Source: an uncultured Oscillospiraceae bacterium
GTDB lineage: Bacteria > Bacillota > Clostridia > Oscillospirales > Oscillospiraceae
DNA: 7,703 bases
Assembly (NCBI GenBank): GCA_934511545.1
Contig: CAKSWM010000069.1
Coordinates: 1 to 7,703, forward strand
Reading direction: 5' to 3'
In this document: positions 6,067-7,703 of the stretch, in pieces
Layout of the letters: each line of letters begins with the position of its first letter
Position numbering within the stretch: position 1 is the first letter of the stretch
Notes under the pieces: model-generated
Database searches by the model: none
What the model saw: only the letters and a program-made list of their open reading frames with translations
Told to the model about the DNA's origin: nothing
Translations under genes and position numbers: made by a program

Positions 6067-7703
6067 ATGAAATCTGCGATCAAGAAATATCTCTGGGCGA
6101 TTTACCTGCCCCTGTCCGTTATTTACAGCGAGCTTATCATGCAGCTGTGGTGCTTCCATGGCATCAACGCCAAAGGCGCCATGTATGCCGTTCTTTTCGG
6201 GATCGCCGCCGCATGTCTCGCTCTTGTCGTCTGCCTTATAAGCTCCGGCGAGGTTTTCAGAAAGATCCACGGAGTGGTGCTGTTTCTCTGCTTTCTGCTC
6301 TACGGGGCACAGGCGGTATACTTCCGTATATTCAAGGCGTTTCTCTCTCTGACGTCAGTCGGGCAGGCAGGCACCGTGCTCGAAAACTTCTGGCGGGAGG
6401 CGCTGACCGGTATCTTCCGTACAATGCCCATGCTTGTCCTTCTCCTCCTGCCGACGTTTTTCTGGCTCATCTTCGGGCGAAAACTCCAGCCGGAAAACAG
6501 AAATTTCGTGCGGGCAAGGGCTGCATATGCCATGCTGTTCCTCGTCTTTCAGGTCACCGCAACCGTGCTGGCCTCCTCAGACACCGCCGGCGTCATGTCC
6601 ATATCCTATCTCTATTCCGGTTCCTATGTTCCGGAGCTCTCCGTGCGCTACTTCGGCTGTATAACCAACCTCAAGCAGGACCTTTTGTCCCTTCCGCACG
6701 ATGGTCTGGCACAGACCATTCGGGAGATCGATCAGGTCCTGGACGAGCACGGTAAAACGGATAAGCCCGCAGATGACGCTCCCGACGAGCCTGCCGTGAT
6801 ACCGTCTCCCGCACCGGAGCCGTCCGGCGTCGAATATGGCCCGCATATACTCGAGATCGATTTCGACGATCTGATCGAAAATGAGTCCGACCCCGTCATT
6901 AAAGACATGCACCGGTTCTTTTCGGAAGCCGAGCCCTCATACGAAAACGAATACACCGGTCTCTGGGAGGGCAAGAACCTCATCTGGATCGTAGCCGAAG
7001 GTTTTTCTTCATGGGCTATCGATGAGACGCATACCCCAACGCTTTACAAGCTTGCAAATTCCGGCTTCGTTTTTGAAAACTATTACAATCCGCTCTGGTA
7101 TGTCTCTACCAGCGACGGAGAGTTCACAACGCTTTTGTCGCTGCTGCCGCGCTCCGGCGTATGGAGCATGTCCCGCTCATCGCGCGATCTTATGCCATTC
7201 GGCATGGGCAACATTCTCTCGGAATACGGCTACACATGCAGCGCTTTCCACAACGGCTGGGTAAACTATTACGACCGTAACCTGAGTCACCCGAATCTCG
7301 GCTATGACTTCAAAGCACGCGGCGGCGGGCTAGAGGTGAGCGACGTATGGCCGCCCTCGGACCTCGAAATGATACAGAACTCGGTCCCGATGTATATCAG
7401 CTCCCAGCCCTTCCATACATATTATATGACCATAAGCGGCCATATGTATTATACCTTCACCGGCAACATGCAGGCGGCAAAGCACGAACAGGAGGTTGCG
7501 GACCTTCCCTATTCCTCCAGCTGCCGGGCCTATGTTGCCTGCAACATGGAGCTTGACCGCGCCATTGAGGAGCTTATAAACGAGCTGGACAAGGCCGGCA
7601 TTCTTGAAAACACCGCGATAGTCCTCTCCGGCGATCATTATCCATACGCTCTGGAGTACAAGGAGCTCGACGAACTGAACGGCGGACCGGTCGAGCGCAA
7701 TTT
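6067..7703 (+). CDS. LtaS-type sulfatase-fold membrane phosphotransferase (partial, runs off window)
   Basis: 545 residues are visible and the C-terminus is missing. Five hydrophobic segments (about 8-28, 38-58, 67-87, 118-137 and 152-170) are followed by an extracytoplasmic alkaline-phosphatase/sulfatase-fold domain from about 300, the layout of lipoteichoic acid synthase. Active-site residues match LtaS: metal ligand Glu311 in VAEGFSS, nucleophile Thr348 in STSDGEF, His395 in FHNG, His459 in SGHMYYTF, and Asp523-His524 in LSGDHYPY. LtaS enzymes transfer glycerol phosphate from phosphatidylglycerol to a growing lipid-anchored chain; related enzymes decorate other glycans, so the acceptor here is uncertain. 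The linker between helix five and the enzyme domain is long (about 130 residues), with a Pro/Asp/Glu-rich stretch at 230-256. The ATG at 6067 has AAGGAG at 6056-6061. It lies 9 nt after the PBP stop with no promoter between, so the three genes form one operon. Confidence 0.9.
   Translation, partial: MKSAIKKYLWAIYLPLSVIYSELIMQLWCFHGINAKGAMYAVLFGIAAACLALVVCLISSGEVFRKIHGVVLFLCFLLYGAQAVYFRIFKAFLSLTSVGQAGTVLENFWREALTGIFRTMPMLVLLLLPTFFWLIFGRKLQPENRNFVRARAAYAMLFLVFQVTATVLASSDTAGVMSISYLYSGSYVPELSVRYFGCITNLKQDLLSLPHDGLAQTIREIDQVLDEHGKTDKPADDAPDEPAVIPSPAPEPSGVEYGPHILEIDFDDLIENESDPVIKDMHRFFSEAEPSYENEYTGLWEGKNLIWIVAEGFSSWAIDETHTPTLYKLANSGFVFENYYNPLWYVSTSDGEFTTLLSLLPRSGVWSMSRSSRDLMPFGMGNILSEYGYTCSAFHNGWVNYYDRNLSHPNLGYDFKARGGGLEVSDVWPPSDLEMIQNSVPMYISSQPFHTYYMTISGHMYYTFTGNMQAAKHEQEVADLPYSSSCRAYVACNMELDRAIEELINELDKAGILENTAIVLSGDHYPYALEYKELDELNGGPVERN

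Noticed and set aside
6147..6755. Plus-strand open frame of 202 codons inside the LtaS-like gene
   Set aside because: It is a shifted-frame shadow with no motif or ribosome site. The other frame carries the membrane helices and the sulfatase-fold domain.

Overview
The window looks like chromosomal DNA from a fairly GC-rich member of the Firmicutes, most likely an uncultured clostridial lineage such as Oscillospirales. This is inferred from the AGGAGG-type ribosome binding sites, the sigma-A style promoters, and the gene families present: a PadR regulator paired with a DUF2812 protein, a Nim-like flavoprotein, an FHA-SEDS fusion and an LtaS-type enzyme. No tRNA, rRNA, CRISPR array, insertion sequence or phage gene was seen, and the DNA is almost entirely coding.

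Layout from left to right. (1) Positions 1-682, minus strand: the N-terminal 227 residues of a branched-chain amino acid aminotransferase (ilvE), cut by the window edge, with a clear promoter. (2) Positions 683-896: a divergent intergenic region. It holds the ilvE promoter, a near-consensus plus-strand promoter, and a perfect 38-bp palindrome lying over the -10 box of that promoter. (3) Positions 897-2341, plus strand: a short PadR-family repressor overlapping by 4 nt a three-helix membrane protein with an N-terminal DUF2812 domain and an extracytoplasmic tail. A strong hairpin then serves two converging genes. (4) Positions 2382-2846, minus strand: a small FMN-binding pyridoxamine-phosphate-oxidase/Nim-like protein. 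(5) Positions 2908-7703, plus strand: an envelope operon of three genes. These are an FHA-domain SEDS (FtsW/RodA-type) glycan polymerase, a class B penicillin-binding protein of PbpA type, and an LtaS-type membrane phosphotransferase cut by the window end.

How the genes work together. The SEDS protein (glycan polymerisation) and the class B PBP (transpeptidation) form the standard two-component peptidoglycan synthase, here translationally coupled. The LtaS-like enzyme nine bases downstream suggests co-expression with synthesis of an anionic or phosphoglycerol-decorated surface polymer. The FHA domain fused to the SEDS protein, and two extra membrane helices before the core, recall the actinobacterial fhaB-rodA-pbpA arrangement, where Ser/Thr kinase signalling controls wall growth. 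The phosphothreonine-binding residues of this FHA domain look eroded, however.

The least understood part is the PadR-DUF2812 pair. Its operator is unusually long and exact, which suggests tight autoregulation of a membrane protein of unknown function.
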